From Selaginella moellendorffii (Eukaryota; Streptophyta; Lycopodiopsida; Selaginellales; Selaginellaceae), in contig NW_003314318.1 in NCBI RefSeq assembly GCF_000143415.4, forward strand, positions 452,971 to 516,970: a DNA stretch of 64,000 nt, written 5' to 3'. The position numbers were made by a program, and so were the translations under genes. The notes beneath the pieces are model-generated. The model did not search any database and had not been told where the DNA came from. It saw only the letters and a program-made list of their open reading frames with translations. Below are positions 11,065 through 22,400 of the stretch, in pieces; within the stretch, counting starts at the first letter, position 1, and every line of letters starts with the position of its first letter.

Positions 11065-11620
11065 ATATTCACGAAGAAGAACCACAAGTACGAAGTGAGG
11101 CGCGGGGTGGCCGGCCTGGGACTGGTGTACAACGAGCTCGTCCACATGTCCCTGTACCCATATCTCACGTACATGTATGTGGTAGCTCTTGGGGCCCCTT
11201 CCTCGCGGGGAACTGTTGCGACTGGCACGTATCTGATGCAGAAGAACACCGGGAGGTAAGTGTTAGACCTCTGGAAAATCCCCACGGCGTGGCTATTCGA
11301 GCAGCTGCTGGTGGAGTTCCTGGAGAACTTTATCCGCCGTGAGGAGGTTTTGGAACGAGCAGAGAACGCCGCCGCCGCCAACAACGAGGCAGCTTCTGCT
11401 GAGGAGGGAGTTCGAGGAGGACTTGATGGTGGCGGACAACGACGAGCTAGGAGCTGGCTCGTCCGTGAGCGAGGACGATTCTCTAGGAAGTATCGAGAGA
11501 CGGGGATCGCCTACATGCTCGGCCACGGCGACGTGCGAGCTCGGAACTCGTTCTTCCTCAAGGAAGTGCAAGCATTCCGCCCGGCCATGTACTCCAGCTT
11601 GAAGAGCGGACAGTGGTAAG
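11065..11620 (+). pseudogene. K+ transporter (HAK/KUP) relic
   Basis: Plus-strand pieces of a KUP-like gene. 11,068-11,256 reads KKNHKYEVRRGVAGLGLV then YNELVHMSLY, weakly similar to the [12 protein letters not shown] region of KUPs. From about 11,297 comes QLLVEFLENFIRREEVLERA, an acidic linker, then ETGIAYMLGHGDVRARNSFF. The second half matches 5740-6060 closely but has frameshifts and lacks the final ...LYAFLRR motif. Transmembrane regions are missing. A dispersed gene remnant from the same duplication history as the 5.7-6.1 kb fragment. Confidence 0.6.
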
Positions 11621-11735
11621 TTCTTTGCGGAGGACAACTAGATCGAGGACAGCTCATGCGATGGTGGCGCCGCACGGTGATTGTCCGCAGCCAGACCGCC
11701 TGTGAGTAGTCTCGGAGGACAAGCGTTGATATATT
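11621..11735 (+). pseudogene. F-box gene relic
   Basis: Matches 6985-7105 of the F-box gene at nucleotide level (TTCTTTGCGGAGGACAACTA, then CGATGG...GGTGATTGTCCGCAGCCAGA) with stops in frame. It follows the KUP relic just as the F-box gene follows the KUP fragment at 6 kb, so the two were duplicated as a block. Confidence 0.6.
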
Positions 11736-11842
11736 CCAGACATGAGAGGAGGCTCTACGTTTGGAATCCTTTTCTCGGGGAGAGTGGGCTGATTACGCCT
11801 TGCCCAACAATGCCAATCTTGTAGCTTGGAAATTCAAGCTCT

Positions 11843-13990
11843 ATATAGTGAAGATACAGTTTACAATTTTATGGTTGATCCATACCTTTACTTTGACTGA
11901 AAACAAGCTGCATGAAGGTCTCATGACCATTAGTCTCGTGGCCAGGCTTCCCAAGCATGTCATGAAAGTGATATAGTTTCCTGAGCTGCAAGAACGGTAA
12001 ACTATGCATTTGATTTTGTGATGCAGTAAAGAAAAATGGCACGCGTTCCATATTCACAGTTTACGATTATTTCCAAAAAGAATCAGTCACGGTTTCACCG
12101 TGTTTAATGGGTGTTTACCATGGAGCACACCCTCCTGATTTCCCCATTGTGCTTGTTCTTCCACCCAATGTATCCCATCTTCACCATCGAGGCCGCAAAC
12201 TGCGACAAAAAATCGTGCTGCTTGTGCGCAAAGTTCTTGACGTAGTGACTTGTTCTCGAGTCCTCGTTGAGAACTTGATCCGACGTGAGGACCCCGTTTC
12301 TCCTGGCCAAGTTCTTGTAGTAGCTGTTGTCGAACACAAACTCCGAGCCTTTGTCCAGCTCCACACGGTTTGGCGACCCCGGTGCTGGGCACTGCCTCCG
12401 GAGATGCGAGAGGTATCTGGGATTGATGGTCGGGTCCGGCTTGCCAGTTTTCGTAAAGTTGTCCAAACGATTGCTGAATGTGGCGCAGCCGGCGGTACCA
12501 AGAGTGTGACCACCTGTGGTTTGCAAGGGAGTAGCGTTAATGCCTACTTACAAACTGGAGGGAAAGAGATGGAAGTTGAAATCGATTCGTACCTGAGAGA
12601 ACGACGAGGTCCTGGACTGACAAGCCGCGCTCCTTGAAGTTTTGAATGAGAGCCGACGCATCGCCAAACGGGGATGGTAAGGTGTTGCCACGTTCCTGGC
12701 TGGAAACTCTTCCGTCGTAGCGTCCGGTTGGGACTTGGTAATACTTTCCTCCAAGCTGCAGTGACAACGTCTTAGGACTTGATTCAGCGTTTCTAAAAAG
12801 ATGCTAAGCTTACCATGACGGTCGAGTCTCTGGCAGCTATGGCCAGAGTGTCGGCACAGGAGACAACTCCAGGACAAGCTGCTTCCAACCTCTGCTTTGC
12901 TTCCTCAATCATCTCGAAGCCCCTGGCGGACATGAAGTTTGGAAGGGACAATTTTTCCACTTTAGTTCCGTCGGTGGGAGTTGAGTCGAGAAGAATCGAT
13001 CCATCACAGCCCTGGAGACCAGCAAAGTTAGAAAACCAGAATTTAAATCTTGTAAAGCTACTCACGTCGACGAAACAGTCGTGGAAGTGCAAGCGAAGAA
13101 CTCCTGCTGGTATCGTCCTGTCCCAACCGGCGTGCTTGCTTAGAGTGTCCCTTATGATCCTCTCGGCCTGAGGACAAGATCTCGAGTAGCTGTGGTAGCC
13201 ATGCTTGCGTCCTCCACTCTCACCGTGAGCCAAGACACCCAAGCTCAGTGACAGCAGCAGGAAAACCAAAACGCTCCCTCTCCAAGTTTCCATCCTCGCT
13301 CTAAACTTCTTCAATCACTTGGCACTTCTTCTTCCTCCTCGAATTCTCTTGGCAGTGATCGATGATCCGAAGATGAGCGTCGTTCCTTGATGAAATGAGC
13401 CACTGATACAAGGCTCTTATAGTCCAAGTTACTCGTAACTTAGTCGTCATAAACCGTGTCTGCTGCCTCTGATGACTGTTTCCAGGCTTAAAAAACCCAT
13501 TGACAAGGTCCAAATCCAGGGAAGCTTGCGCTCATAGATTTGACGAAGTCCAAGCTCTGCACGAGAAATAGGAAAATCCAGCCAACTAAAGTACGAAAGA
13601 AAGGTTCCGAAAGGACGTACTTCTGTAGGCCGCGTTTTCTATTGCATTTCCAAGCTTTGACTTAGTTCTGTTTGTTATGTTTTTGCTTTTGCTTTTTCTT
13701 CTTCTTCTTCATGATGTTCTTGCCCTTCTTATTCTTCTTGTTTTTCTTCTTTTTGTCTATGACAGGAGCAGCAACGGACAGCGACGAGCTCGGCCCCGCT
13801 GTTCTCTTCATCGATTCCTGGAGTGAGCCATCGCAAAGATTTTGGACCAGAAAACACTTTTAAACGATCCATGTCTGTACCTCCTCAGAGTCCGAAAAAG
13901 AAGCAACGTGACGGATCTTCAATCCGGTGGAATGCTTCCCTGGAAACAACACACAAGAAAACGAAGAACATCGTAAGACAATACATATAT
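11843..13990. repeat. segmental duplication, copy B
   Basis: Second copy of the 3.6-5.7 kb block. The few differences are mainly substitutions in introns and flank, suggesting a recent event. Its right breakpoint (about 13,992-14,000) falls inside the intron of a conserved plant gene. Confidence 0.85.
12104..13293 (-). CDS. class III secretory peroxidase, copy B
   Basis: Four exons, 13293-13066, 13011-12814, 12755-12593, 12513-12104, each exactly 8,248 bp from copy A, giving 332 aa. Signal peptide, distal-His motif [33 protein letters not shown] and proximal-His motif GGHTLG are all intact. Amino-acid differences from copy A are few (for example VLVFLLLS for VLVLLLLS, and IIRDTLSK for IILDTLSK). 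Both copies keep open frames and splice sites, so both may be expressed. The longer frame starts at TTG upstream; the ATG at 13293 is used. Confidence 0.93.
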
Positions 13991-14005
13991 TTGCTTTAAG
14001 CTTAC

Positions 14006-14309
14006 CTGGATTAACAGCGGCTTTAGCATTGAGCACTGCCCTCTCCACGATATCTGGATCCAGCGAGCTGAGACTACCAGGCTCCTTGAGCTTCCTCTCC
14101 AGGAACTTAGCCAATGCCGCAGCTTTGTTGGTGGTGAGCGCTCCCCCTGGATGAGCCAGCCTTGAATGTCGTCAAAAACACCTGCGATTTCCCTGTGGAT
14201 TGCACGCATACCTAGGCTGCGCATTTCCCGATCGATCAGGATCCTGCCGCAGCGGCGCAAATTTGCTGCCGCGCAGCGCCCGCCGCTCTGCCTCCGTGAG
14301 CTCCTCCAT
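14006..14309 (-). pseudogene. conserved small plant protein of unknown function, 3' end lost
   Basis: Exon 1 14309-14212 (MEELTEAERRALRGSKFAPL) and exon 2 14160-14006, with a GT-AG intron restoring RLAHPGGALTTNKAAALAKF, then LERKLKEPGSLSSLDPDIVE and a tail to NPG before a good donor (GTAAGC at 14005). This start and core match a short conserved plant protein family I recognise by sequence but not by function. The expected last exon is absent: about 6 bp past the donor begins the copy-B duplication block. The gene is therefore truncated at a rearrangement breakpoint unless an exon lies far away. Confidence 0.6.
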
Positions 14310-14995
14310 TTACCCTAAGATTTCGAACTTTAGGGTTCTTAACAAATCAGGGACAGCATATCCGCAAAGCATCTTTTAAAATTTAAAAACCATCCTTGAT
14401 TCCCGTTGTGGAAGATGGTCCACGCAAAGCACGCCGTAGCACGGTAGTTTTTTAATCCCGTTGGATTCTTACCGCGGTTTAATCACCCACCTAACAGACA
14501 GTATATTTCCATTACCACCAACAACACCGTGTCCTATATTCCATTGGTCACGGGCTATGGACCACAGTACGGCCGCGAATCTCTTTACAATCTCGATAAC
14601 AGAATAAACGATCCTACCGGTATATGCTGTCTCCACTGACGGCAGTGGCAGCCTTCGCTGGAGTTTTCTCGCTTCCTTCCTTTCGCAAAGCCTAGCTAGA
14701 GCGCGATAGAAGTGATAGAAGTGATAGGAGAGAGAGAGAGATCGAATGAGAAAGAGAGAGGGGAGAGCGTTTGCGTGAGTGAGAGGGACGAGAAAGAGAT
14801 GGACAAGAAGAACAGGGATGATGTGTCGTCAGGAATCTTGTGCGCGGGCGTTCAATGCAGATTTTCCGTCGCCGATCGCCGCCGCGGCGGCTAGGCGCTG
14901 CCGCCGATGCTGCATTCTAGGAGCTGGCGAGGTTTTGCTGCGATCCGCGGGGAGCATTTGGTTCTAGAGGCGAGCGCGGCCGAAATTTCGTGGCG
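14310..14995 (+). promoter_or_regulatory. intergenic region and 5' leader of the KUP gene
   Basis: Shared upstream region of the truncated minus-strand gene and the plus-strand KUP gene. From 14,716 to about 14,810 it is GA-rich (GAGAGAGAGAGATCGAATGA), a common plant leader or GAGA-type promoter feature. No other gene is seen. Confidence 0.45.
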
Positions 14996-17948
14996 ATGGA
15001 TCCCGAGGTGTCGTCTGTCGGAGGCAACAGCTTCATCGACCTCAATCCTAAGGTATGGATGGATCTTTGCTGCGATTTCGGGGCTGCCGCGGCGCCGAGA
15101 ATCCCCAATTTCGATCCGGACTAACCGATGGATGGTTTGTTTCTTGTTCTTGGCAGAGCTACCGGAGGAAATCCCTCAAGGCGGTGCTGCTCTTGGCGTA
15201 CCAGAGCTTTGGTGTGGTCTATGGAGATTTGAGCACCTCTCCTCTCTATGTGTACCGGAGCACATTTTCGGGAAAGCTCCAGCTCCACGAGGACGACACG
15301 GAGGTTTTGGGGGTTCTCTCGTTCATCCTTTACACCCTGACACTCATTCCTTTACTCAAGTATGTTCTCATCGTACTCCGTGCTGATGACAACGGCGAAG
15401 GTGGGTGGTGGTGGTGGTGGGTTTTTTTGATTCGTAGCAAGGTTGGAGAGGAAAATCTCGAGAGATAGATAGACTTTTAGGAGAAGTTTTCTAGTTTTTC
15501 CGGATCACTCTCACTGGTTTTGGTGTTTTGTCCTTCTGTTGCAGGTGGAACATTCGCGTTATATTCACTGCTGTGCAGGCACGCAAAGTTAAGCCTCTTG
15601 CCAAATCAACAGGCGGTTGACGAGGAGCTATCGACTTACAAGCTCCAGAACGTCAGGGAGAGCTATCGTGGGGCAAGGATGAAAGGGCTCCTGGAAAGGC
15701 ACAAGAGCCTCCGCATTGCTTTGCTGCTAGTGGTTTTGCTGGGGACGTGCATGGTGATTGGTGACGGGGTTTTAACTCCCGCCATCTCGGGTAATAAGCT
15801 TTGCTTTTCCTCTTTTTTTTCAATGCTGTCTGTAACTAATGGACGGCTTTCAGTTCTATCTTCTGTTTATGGCATCAAAGTGGCTGTCGATGACCTCAAC
15901 AAGCGTAAGGCCAACCTTATGCTTTTCTTGTCAGTGAGACTTATGCTGTCCATTTTCTTGTTGGCTCGCAGACGTAGTAGAACTGATCGCCTGCCTCATT
16001 TTGGTGGGGCTTTTCGCGCTGCAGCACCATGGCACGCACAAGGTGGCATTTATGTTCGCTCCCATAGTGCTGGCCTGGCTATTCAGCATCGGCGCCATTG
16101 GAATTTACAACATCGCTCGCTGGAACCCTCACGTCGTCCGAGCTTTATCCCCTTACTATATGTACAAGTATTTCAAGAGAACCGGATTCGATGGCTGGAT
16201 ATCTATGGGAGGAGTGCTGCTTTGCATCACAGGTTTGCTCAATTATACGATATACAACGCTCGTCCGCGGACTGAAGCACTCTACTTTTGCAGGCACAGA
16301 GGCCATGTTTGCAGACTTGGGACACTTTTCTGAGCTGTCTATCCAGGTGAGAGCTGTGATTCCCCGAGCTGAGATCACTGTGTGTATTTGTGTTTGCAGA
16401 TTGCTTTTGGCTGTGTCGTTTATCCTTGCCTGGTTTGTGCTTATATGGGCCAAGCCGCCTATTTGTCTCGTAATCACAGCGACATTGAGGGCAGCTTCTA
16501 CAAGTCGATCCCAAGTATGTCATTGTCCCACTGTTGTTATTGAATACTTATGTGTTGCTGTCACAGAGCCTGTTTACTGGCCAGTTGTCGTCATAGCAAC
16601 ACTTGCGTCAGTGGTGGGGAGCCAGGCAGTGATCTCAGCAACCTTCTCAATCATCAAACAGTGCATGTCCTTGGGCTGTTTTCCAAGGGTGAAAGTCGTC
16701 CACACATCAAAAGACATATATGGACAGATCTACATTCCCGAGGTTAATTGGATACTGCTCATCCTCTGCCTGGCAGTCACTCTGGGCTTTAGAAGCACAA
16801 TTTTCATCGGCCACGCTTATGGTACGTTTGTATGAAAACTTCGTGTTTGTGTTGAAGACTTATCCTCGCAAATGTGTCATCATCGCACAGGACTTGCTGT
16901 CATCACGGTCATGTTTGTGACGACGTTCCTCATGTCACTGGTGATTGTGATCGTATGGAAGCGGAGCATCATCCTTGCCATCATCTTTTTCATGTTCTTC
17001 GGCACGATCGAGCTCATGTACGTCTCATCCGCGATGCTCAAAGTACACGAAGGCGGCTGGGTGCCGCTGGCGTTATCCGTGTTCTTCGTCGCGGTCATGT
17101 ACACTTGGCACTACGGCACGGCGAAAAAGTATGACTTTGATCTCCAGAACAAGGTCTCTATGAAGTGGCTGCTCACTCTTGGGCCGAGCCTCGGCATCGT
17201 CCGTGTCCCTGGGATCGGGCTCATCTACTCGGAGCTCGTCACTGGCGTCCCCGCGATCTTCTCCCACTTCGTCACCAATCTTCCGGCCTTCCACCAGGTG
17301 CTCATCTTCGTGTGCATCAAATCGGTCCCAGTTCCCTACGTCCGGCCAGAGGAGAGGTATCTCATCGGCCGCATCGGTCCCAAGGAGTACAGGATGTTCC
17401 GGTGCATCGTGCGCTATGGCTACAAGGACGTCCACAAGGACGACAACGATTTCGAGAACCAGCTTATCTTCAACGTTGGCGAGTTCATCCAAACCGAGGC
17501 GTCGAGCACTTGGGCCCCGTCGAGCAGCGACCACTCGTCCGTTGACGGGAGGATGACGATGATGGGATTGCCGCTCCAGTCCAGCATCAAGATGGTAACC
17601 TCGGGGCTGGAAGACAGTGACAAGCAGTCGATCAGATCTCTGTCCCTGGGCACGCCAGAGATCGAAGCCTTGCAACCAAGGAGGGTGAGGTTCGAGCTGC
17701 CGAGGAGCCCGGAGCTGGATCCAGACATCCGGGCGGAGCTGACGGAGCTGTTTGATGCCAAGAACTCGGGGGTGGCGTACATGCTGGGGCACTCGTATGT
17801 CAAGGCCAAGCGTTCCTCGTCCTTCATGAAGAAGTTCGTTATCGACGTTTGCTACAACTTTTTGAGAAAGAACTGCCGGGGACCGGCTGTAGCACTCGAC
17901 ATTCCTCACATTTGCCTCATCGAGGTGGGAATGATTTACTACGTCTGA
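14996..17948 (+). CDS. HAK/KUP/KT family potassium transporter
   Basis: Nine exons: 14996-15052, 15157-15400, 15545-15790, 15854-15904, 15972-16232, 16294-16346, 16400-16514, 16567-16821, 16891-17948. The joined frame encodes 779 aa, the usual KUP length. It carries the family hallmark [15 protein letters not shown] in the first membrane segment, [25 protein letters not shown], a long hydrophobic core and the cytosolic C-terminal domain ending near [20 protein letters not shown]. It should move K+ (with H+) across plasma membrane or tonoplast. Introns are 53-144 bp. The exon 7/8 junction gives IPKPVYWP where relatives often have an acidic residue. Intact, unlike the KUP relics at 6 and 11.5 kb. 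Confidence 0.95.
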
Positions 17949-18734
17949 AAAAAAAAAACTTTGAATCTCAATGTAAAACCGATTCAGAGTTTTTTCTTTT
18001 CTTTTAAAAAAGGTCTGAAATCAAACTCCCATGTCTGTAACTCTATTGTACTGTTCAGCTGCAAATCTTTGACAGCAATCCCATTGGCAAAGGATGTGGG
18101 TACTCAAGACTGAAGACTGGAGGGATTAAGAGTGATAAGTTTTCAATTTGCGTCCGTTGTTTTGTTATCTCATTCTTTCAGTTGAGCCCTCAAAAATATG
18201 TATTATTATAGAGTACAGCAGCAGTGTTAATGCTAGGTCCTACTATATGTAGCCCTAGAAAATTGCAAAATATGGTATATGGAGGTAAATCTTACTGGGA
18301 CACAAATCATGGTCCTTGGCCAACCAGTTATAAAAAGACTGCTTCTGCCAATTGTAATTTAGTTATTTATAAATCAAAGTTTCCTAATAATGTATTATGG
18401 GCGTCTGATATAAATAACCATATATTATGTGGAAAATAGAAATAACTTACCTATATTAAATACTCCATGATCTGAAATTGGCAGCAGCACAGTTCTAGTC
18501 AGGCTATATTTGAAGTTACAAAGAAATCACGTACGTCAGGTTGTAACAAAGGCTCAGCCAGCTTCAGATGAAATTGTCAATCAATGGCTCCATTTCAAGA
18601 GGGATGACAAATGGTGGTCTGACCGTATATCAAATTAGTTACAGTATTTTCTTTGGTTGGCCGCTTAAGATCAGGATCAAAAATAAAATTACTACAAAAA
18701 TTATGTAGCTATTATTGTATATAGGTCAATTTAA
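17949..18734. other. KUP 3' flank, then AT-rich decayed sequence
   Basis: The first 250 bp are probable 3' UTR. From about 18,210 the sequence turns AT-rich. A plus frame at 18,224-18,439 includes CNLVIYKSKFPNNVLWASDI, reminiscent of the bulb-type mannose-lectin repeat (NLV.Y......LWAS.T). This may be a degenerate lectin relic, but the match is short. Confidence 0.3.
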
Positions 18735-18890
18735 AATTTGAGATAAGCTAGATCTAAACAAACACAAATCTAAGTAATCTTCAGGAACAATCAAAGGTGC
18801 CTTCACTAAATATGCATATTCAATTAACCCAAAAACATATATATAGAATTGAGTGGTCAAATATTGCATTGTAGCTCATATCATCCCCTC
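18735..18890 (-). repeat. decayed LTR junction of the Ty3 family
   Basis: 18,735-18,807 matches the element's 5' leader (GCTAGATCTAAAC... ACAATCAAAGGTGCC, compare 24,035-24,095). It is followed directly by an internally deleted LTR (ATATGCATATTCAATTAACC...) and then the 3' polypurine region of the next element. One LTR is thus shared by two elements in tandem. Confidence 0.6.
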
Positions 18891-19273
18891 ATATGGAAGG
18901 CAATTAAAGTTCTTGGTTAATGGGTGAAAATCTAAAAGAACATCAAGAGGAAGCATCAAATGAATTTGTAAGTGGTGCAACTTGCTTTTATAAAGTGTTT
19001 CAATTGTTACATATATATAATTTTTGGAGGATTATAATGCTAAATCTCATAAACTTGTCTAACTTGCTAAAACACTCAATACAAAGAGTTGTTAGACAAA
19101 CCATATATTTGTAAAATTGGGAAAACAAACCAATATTAGATCATCTACTTTATACTTTATAGATAAGTTGTAGTGCCATTGTTGTCCCACTTGTACATAG
19201 CCCAAATGTTAAATAAACTCCTCTTAACCTAGTGGAAGAATGTTTATTAAATTCTAATATGATAATATAGTAT
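18891..19273 (-). mobile_element. old Ty3/gypsy element A, 3' part (integrase end)
   Basis: AT-shifted match to 19,449-19,905 of the young element (AATGGGTGAAAATCTAAAAG, AACTTGTCTAACTTGC). It is interrupted at 19,273 by the young element and resumes at 24,283. It codes for nothing now. Confidence 0.75.
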
Positions 19274-19448
19274 TGTGAGTGCATGGAATATGGAAAGGGA
19301 ATACAGAAATATGCATATCAATTAGCCCAAAAACCCTAGCTTATATACAGGAGTGAGTGGTCCGGATTGAAACCAATCCGACAGCTACTAAAATCCCACT
19401 ACGCTAATATTAGTATACGGCATCGTAGCCGTACACTTGGCCCTCACA
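19274..19448 (-). repeat. 3' LTR of young Ty3 element
   Basis: 175 bp, TGTGAG...CTCACA, matching 24,108-24,282 with only a handful of substitutions. Unusually short for a Ty3 LTR. Confidence 0.93.
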
Positions 19449-19467
19449 TCATCCCCTCCTCTCGGAA
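19449..19467 (-). other. polypurine tract
   Basis: On the minus strand GAGAGGAGGGGATGATG lies directly before the 3' LTR, the expected primer for plus-strand DNA synthesis. Confidence 0.75.
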
Positions 19468-19480
19468 TAATGGAAGGCCG

Positions 19481-22400
19481 TCAGGGTTCTCTTGTAGATG
19501 GGCCGGGATCTGGAGGAACGTCAGGAGGAGGCATCGGTGGATCTGTAGACGGTATTAACTGCTCCTGATCCCTTTGTATGAAGCGTTTTAACTGCTGCAC
19601 ATGCACAATCTCCGGAGGATCGGCCTGTTGAATGTCATGCCGAACCTCATAAACTTGTGGTCCAACTTGCCGCAACACCCGATACGGTCCTTTCCACTGC
19701 GCAAGGAGCCCCTTAGATAAACCACGTACTGTAAGATGGGGAAAACGGACTAACACCAAATCATCCACTTTGTACTCTGCAGGTGGACGATGATGGGAAT
19801 TGTAATACCGTTGTTGTCCCACTTGTACGCGGCCTAAGTGTTCAACAGACTTTGCTCGGACAAATGGAAGAATGCTTGTCAAATATTGATCCCATGACCT
19901 AGCATTAGGAGCTCGTGGCAATCGCGAAGGTAAACCCAACTCTGTTGGTAATATTGGATCATGACCATATAGAAGTTTATATGGTGAAGCACCAACAGAA
20001 CTCTGCACCCCTGTGACATAGGCATACCGAAGAGACGGCAAATAACCATCCCAATCCGAATGCTGAAAGTTCACATACTTCGCAATCATCCCTTTGAATG
20101 TCCGAACGAGCCGTTCCACCAGACCGTCTGATTGTGGATGATAAGCACTCGTAAAAGTATGGCGTATCCCCAACCGAGATGTTAAAACATGAAATACCTC
20201 AGTCATAAATGCAGAACCATTATCCGAAAGAATCCGCTCTGGACAAGAATGTTGGAACACCATTCGATTGAGGAGGAAGTATCCAACAGTAGTTGCAGAG
20301 GCACTAGCAAGAGCACCAACTTCCACCCAACGAGTCAAGTAGTCAGAAGCAATAATAACATACTCATTGCCAGCAGTCGATCGTGGAAAAGGTCCCATAA
20401 GATCAAATGCCACCAACTCAAATGGACGAGAAACTACAATTGACTCCAACCGTCCTTCCGCAGCACAAGGGGGAGTATTACGAGCTTGGCACCAAACACA
20501 GCTACGCACATACCGGATAATATCACATCGCATCTCTGGCCAATAGAAAGATCTGCGCAGCTTCTCGGTGACACGACGGTGTCCCATATGACCACCTAGA
20601 ACAAGAGAATTATGGTAGGCATGGAGAAACCGCGGAATAAACAGCGAAGGCACCACCAGCCGTAAATGACCATTAGGATCCGTCCCCACAAAATAAAGAA
20701 GGCCATCTTCAAGGCGATATTGAGAATGTAAATGCTAGAAAGGCAAATCATCAGCAAGTGATGCAGGATTCTCAAACCCATCTCGAAGCCTTCGAATCCA
20801 CGGCTCAATCTTTTGAGCCTCGCAAACCTCATCAAGAGAAGGTAGATCTTGCTCTGCGCCCTGTGGACACTGAACATCAAGGACAGTAACCGCCGACAGC
20901 ACAGAATCCTCATCTAGAAAATCCACAAATGCTGGAATAATAGGTTCGTCAGAAACATGAGAAGTGAGTGGAGAAGGAAGAGGAGCTCGAGAAAGGGCAT
21001 CAGCATCAGCCATAGAACTCCCTGGGCGATGAACAACATCGAAATCATATATCTGAAGCTTCAAAACCCATTGAGCTGTACGACCAACCAGGTTCTTCCG
21101 CTTCAATAATGAAGTAACAGCAGCATGGTCACCTTCAAGTAACGTCCGAGAACCATGTAGATATGCATGAAGTTTCTCGAACCAGACTGCTGCTAAACAC
21201 TCCTTCTCTGTCGTGGAGTAGTTCATCTCCGCTGGTTGTAATGTACGGCTTATGTATGCAATGGGATGGCGTTGACTAGGCACACTCGAGTTCTCTTGCA
21301 TCAACACACCTCCAAGACCAATGTCAGAAGCATCCACGCACAAAATAAAAGGCCGAGTGTAGTCAGGATATGCCAAAACCGGAGGAGTCGTCAATAGCTC
21401 TTTGAGATTCATGAACGCCCACTCACAATCCGGAGACCAGATGAAAGATGACGTTGATGACTTCAGCAACGCTTGCAATGGTGTAGTGCGATCGGAAAGA
21501 TGATCCACAAAACGACCGAGATACTGCACCTTACCCAAAAAGCGCTGCACATCATTCACACACTTCGGAGTAGGGAACTTTAGAACGGCTACAAGTTTGT
21601 CAGGATCAACTTGCAAACCCTCACGAGAAATACGGTACCCAAGATAAGTTGTGTCCTTGGACCCAAACACGCACTTTGACCGCTTCAGCTTTAAACCAAC
21701 GTCGCGCAGCCGATCCAACACTTTACAAACATCACGAACATGCTCCTCCCACGTCCCCTCCGAGTGGATCAAGACATCATCAATGAAGTCAGCCGTCACC
21801 TTCGGCATATCGCAAAGAACCTCGTCCATCATCCGCTGAAAAGTTGCTGGAGCATTGTTCAAACTAAACGGCATCACCAAGAACTCGTACAGACCAAATG
21901 GTGTACAAAAAGCAGTCTTAGGAATATCTTCTTTGGCCATCGGTACTTGTCAATACCCAGAAGCAAGATCTAGCTTGGTGAACCAACGACTTCGCCCCAG
22001 ACGATCCAAGAGATCAGTAGTGTGAGGAAGAGGGTATACGTCTGGGATCGTCACTTCATTTAACGGACGATAGTCAATGCAGAAACAAATACTACCATCA
22101 GGTTTCGTCACAAGATGAGGTTCACATGCCCAAGGACTTCGCGACTTCCGAATAACACCCTTCTCCAACATCTCCTTGACGTTTGCACGTAAAATCTTGA
22201 TCTCCTTGGGTGACCGACGACGAATAGGAACCTTGATTGGATGAGCATCCCCAGTTGGAATGGGATGACGTGTGGCAATCTTGGCCCCAGACGATAGGTC
22301 AAATTCAAAGAGATCAGAATACTCCTTCATGAGCCGGTCAACTGCTGCAACACAAAGATCATCGGAGGGATCGGGAAAGGGAAGAGCAGAACAAGATGGA

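Noticed and set aside
19481-20689. Integrase frame as a domesticated host gene
   Set aside because: It continues in frame with RT upstream apart from one nonsense codon and lies between matching LTRs, so it is part of an ordinary element.
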